Shown: in pieces, positions 5,405-5,690 of the stretch
Layout: every line of letters begins with the position of its first letter
Numbering within the stretch: position 1 is the first letter of the stretch
NCBI GenBank assembly: GCA_030639165.1
Contig: DAOWDF010000267.1
Coordinates: 1 to 5,690, forward strand
Length of the DNA: 5,690 bases
Direction: 5' to 3'
Source of the DNA: Alphaproteobacteria bacterium
GTDB lineage: Bacteria > Pseudomonadota > Alphaproteobacteria > Micavibrionales > Micavibrionaceae
Made by a program: the position numbers and the translations under genes
Notes under the pieces: generated by a model
The model's input: only the letters and a program-made list of their open reading frames with translations
Database searches by the model: none
Told to the model about the DNA's origin: nothing

Positions 5405-5690
5405 ATGCTTTACAATTTACATGAATTAAAACATGCAATGACCACCCCATTACGTTTGCAAGCAACGTTGATGAGGTCTGTATTCAGCAACCCTCTTAAC
5501 CCTTGGTCAGAAACCCAAATAGGCAGAGCTATAAGCGCTAATGCAACCATGATCATACGTGCAACCAGAAAATTTGAGCGGCCAGAATTTGGGCTGTCAG
5601 AGACTGTTATCGGCGGTAAGGTTGTAAAGATAGAGGAAGATATTATAGCAGAAAAAACCTTCTGTAGTCTGCTGAACTTTAAAAGGAAGA
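5405..5690 (+). CDS. phaZ: Intracellular polyhydroxyalkanoate depolymerase, N-terminal part
   Basis: This gene starts at the ATG at 5405 and runs off the right edge after 95 codons. The visible part reads MLYNLHELKHAMTTPLRL at 1-18, then SNPLNPWSETQIGRAISAN, then ATRKFERPEFGLSETVIGGK and AEKTFCSLLNFKR near the end. This order matches the N-terminal region of the intracellular PHB depolymerase family (MLYxLHE, NPxNP, YxKPEFGL, KPFCxLLxFKR), which mobilises stored polyhydroxybutyrate granules in the cytoplasm. The alpha/beta-hydrolase catalytic residues lie beyond the window, so activity cannot be judged. The start is supported by GAGAG ending 4 bases before the ATG and by an in-frame TAA at 5393-5395 that excludes a longer form. 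It is transcribed divergently from rpmB, with its own likely promoter and a palindrome upstream. Confidence 0.9.
   Translation, partial: MLYNLHELKHAMTTPLRLQATLMRSVFSNPLNPWSETQIGRAISANATMIIRATRKFERPEFGLSETVIGGKVVKIEEDIIAEKTFCSLLNFKRK

Overview
The window looks like a piece of a moderately AT-rich alphaproteobacterial chromosome. The pointers are the DnaE PHP-domain motif TDTNNLFGA, a 97-residue L28 beginning SRRC.ITGKGV.SGNNVSHA, and an intracellular polyhydroxyalkanoate (PHA) depolymerase start of the MLY.LHE...A...PLRL type. I cannot name the genus. No phage, transposon, CRISPR, tRNA or rRNA was seen.

Layout from left to right. On the minus strand, 2551 to 1 carries dnaE, the catalytic alpha subunit of DNA polymerase III. 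Its C-terminal part runs off the left edge, and the reading frame is interrupted by two in-frame stops with no frameshift (TAA at 1319-1321, TAG at 86-88). Upstream of it, also on minus, lie a membrane-anchored thioredoxin-fold protein without cysteines (3357-2596), hemN for oxygen-independent coproporphyrinogen III oxidase (4800-3454), and rpmB for ribosomal protein L28 (5151-4858). A 253-base divergent intergenic region (5152-5404) follows. The plus-strand gene phaZ starts at 5405 and leaves the right edge after 95 codons. All other open frames I examined are shadows of these genes.

The four minus-strand genes are separated by 44 to 96 bases. They probably do not form one tight operon: a stem-loop lies between rpmB and hemN, a weaker one lies between hemN and the thioredoxin-fold gene, and dnaE has its own promoter-like -10 box only 9 bases before its ATG. 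The genes do unrelated jobs (translation, heme synthesis, envelope protein, replication), and phaZ is carbon-storage metabolism.

The main point of interest is dnaE. All three polymerase aspartates are present and everything between the stops matches the family, yet an essential gene is cut next to its active site. Recent pseudogenisation with another polymerase copy elsewhere, a sequence or assembly error, or recoding are all possible. I did not find a clearly new multi-gene system. Second-tier observations are the cysteine-less thioredoxin-like protein and a perfect 15-base palindrome over the predicted phaZ transcription start, which resembles a PHA-responsive operator.
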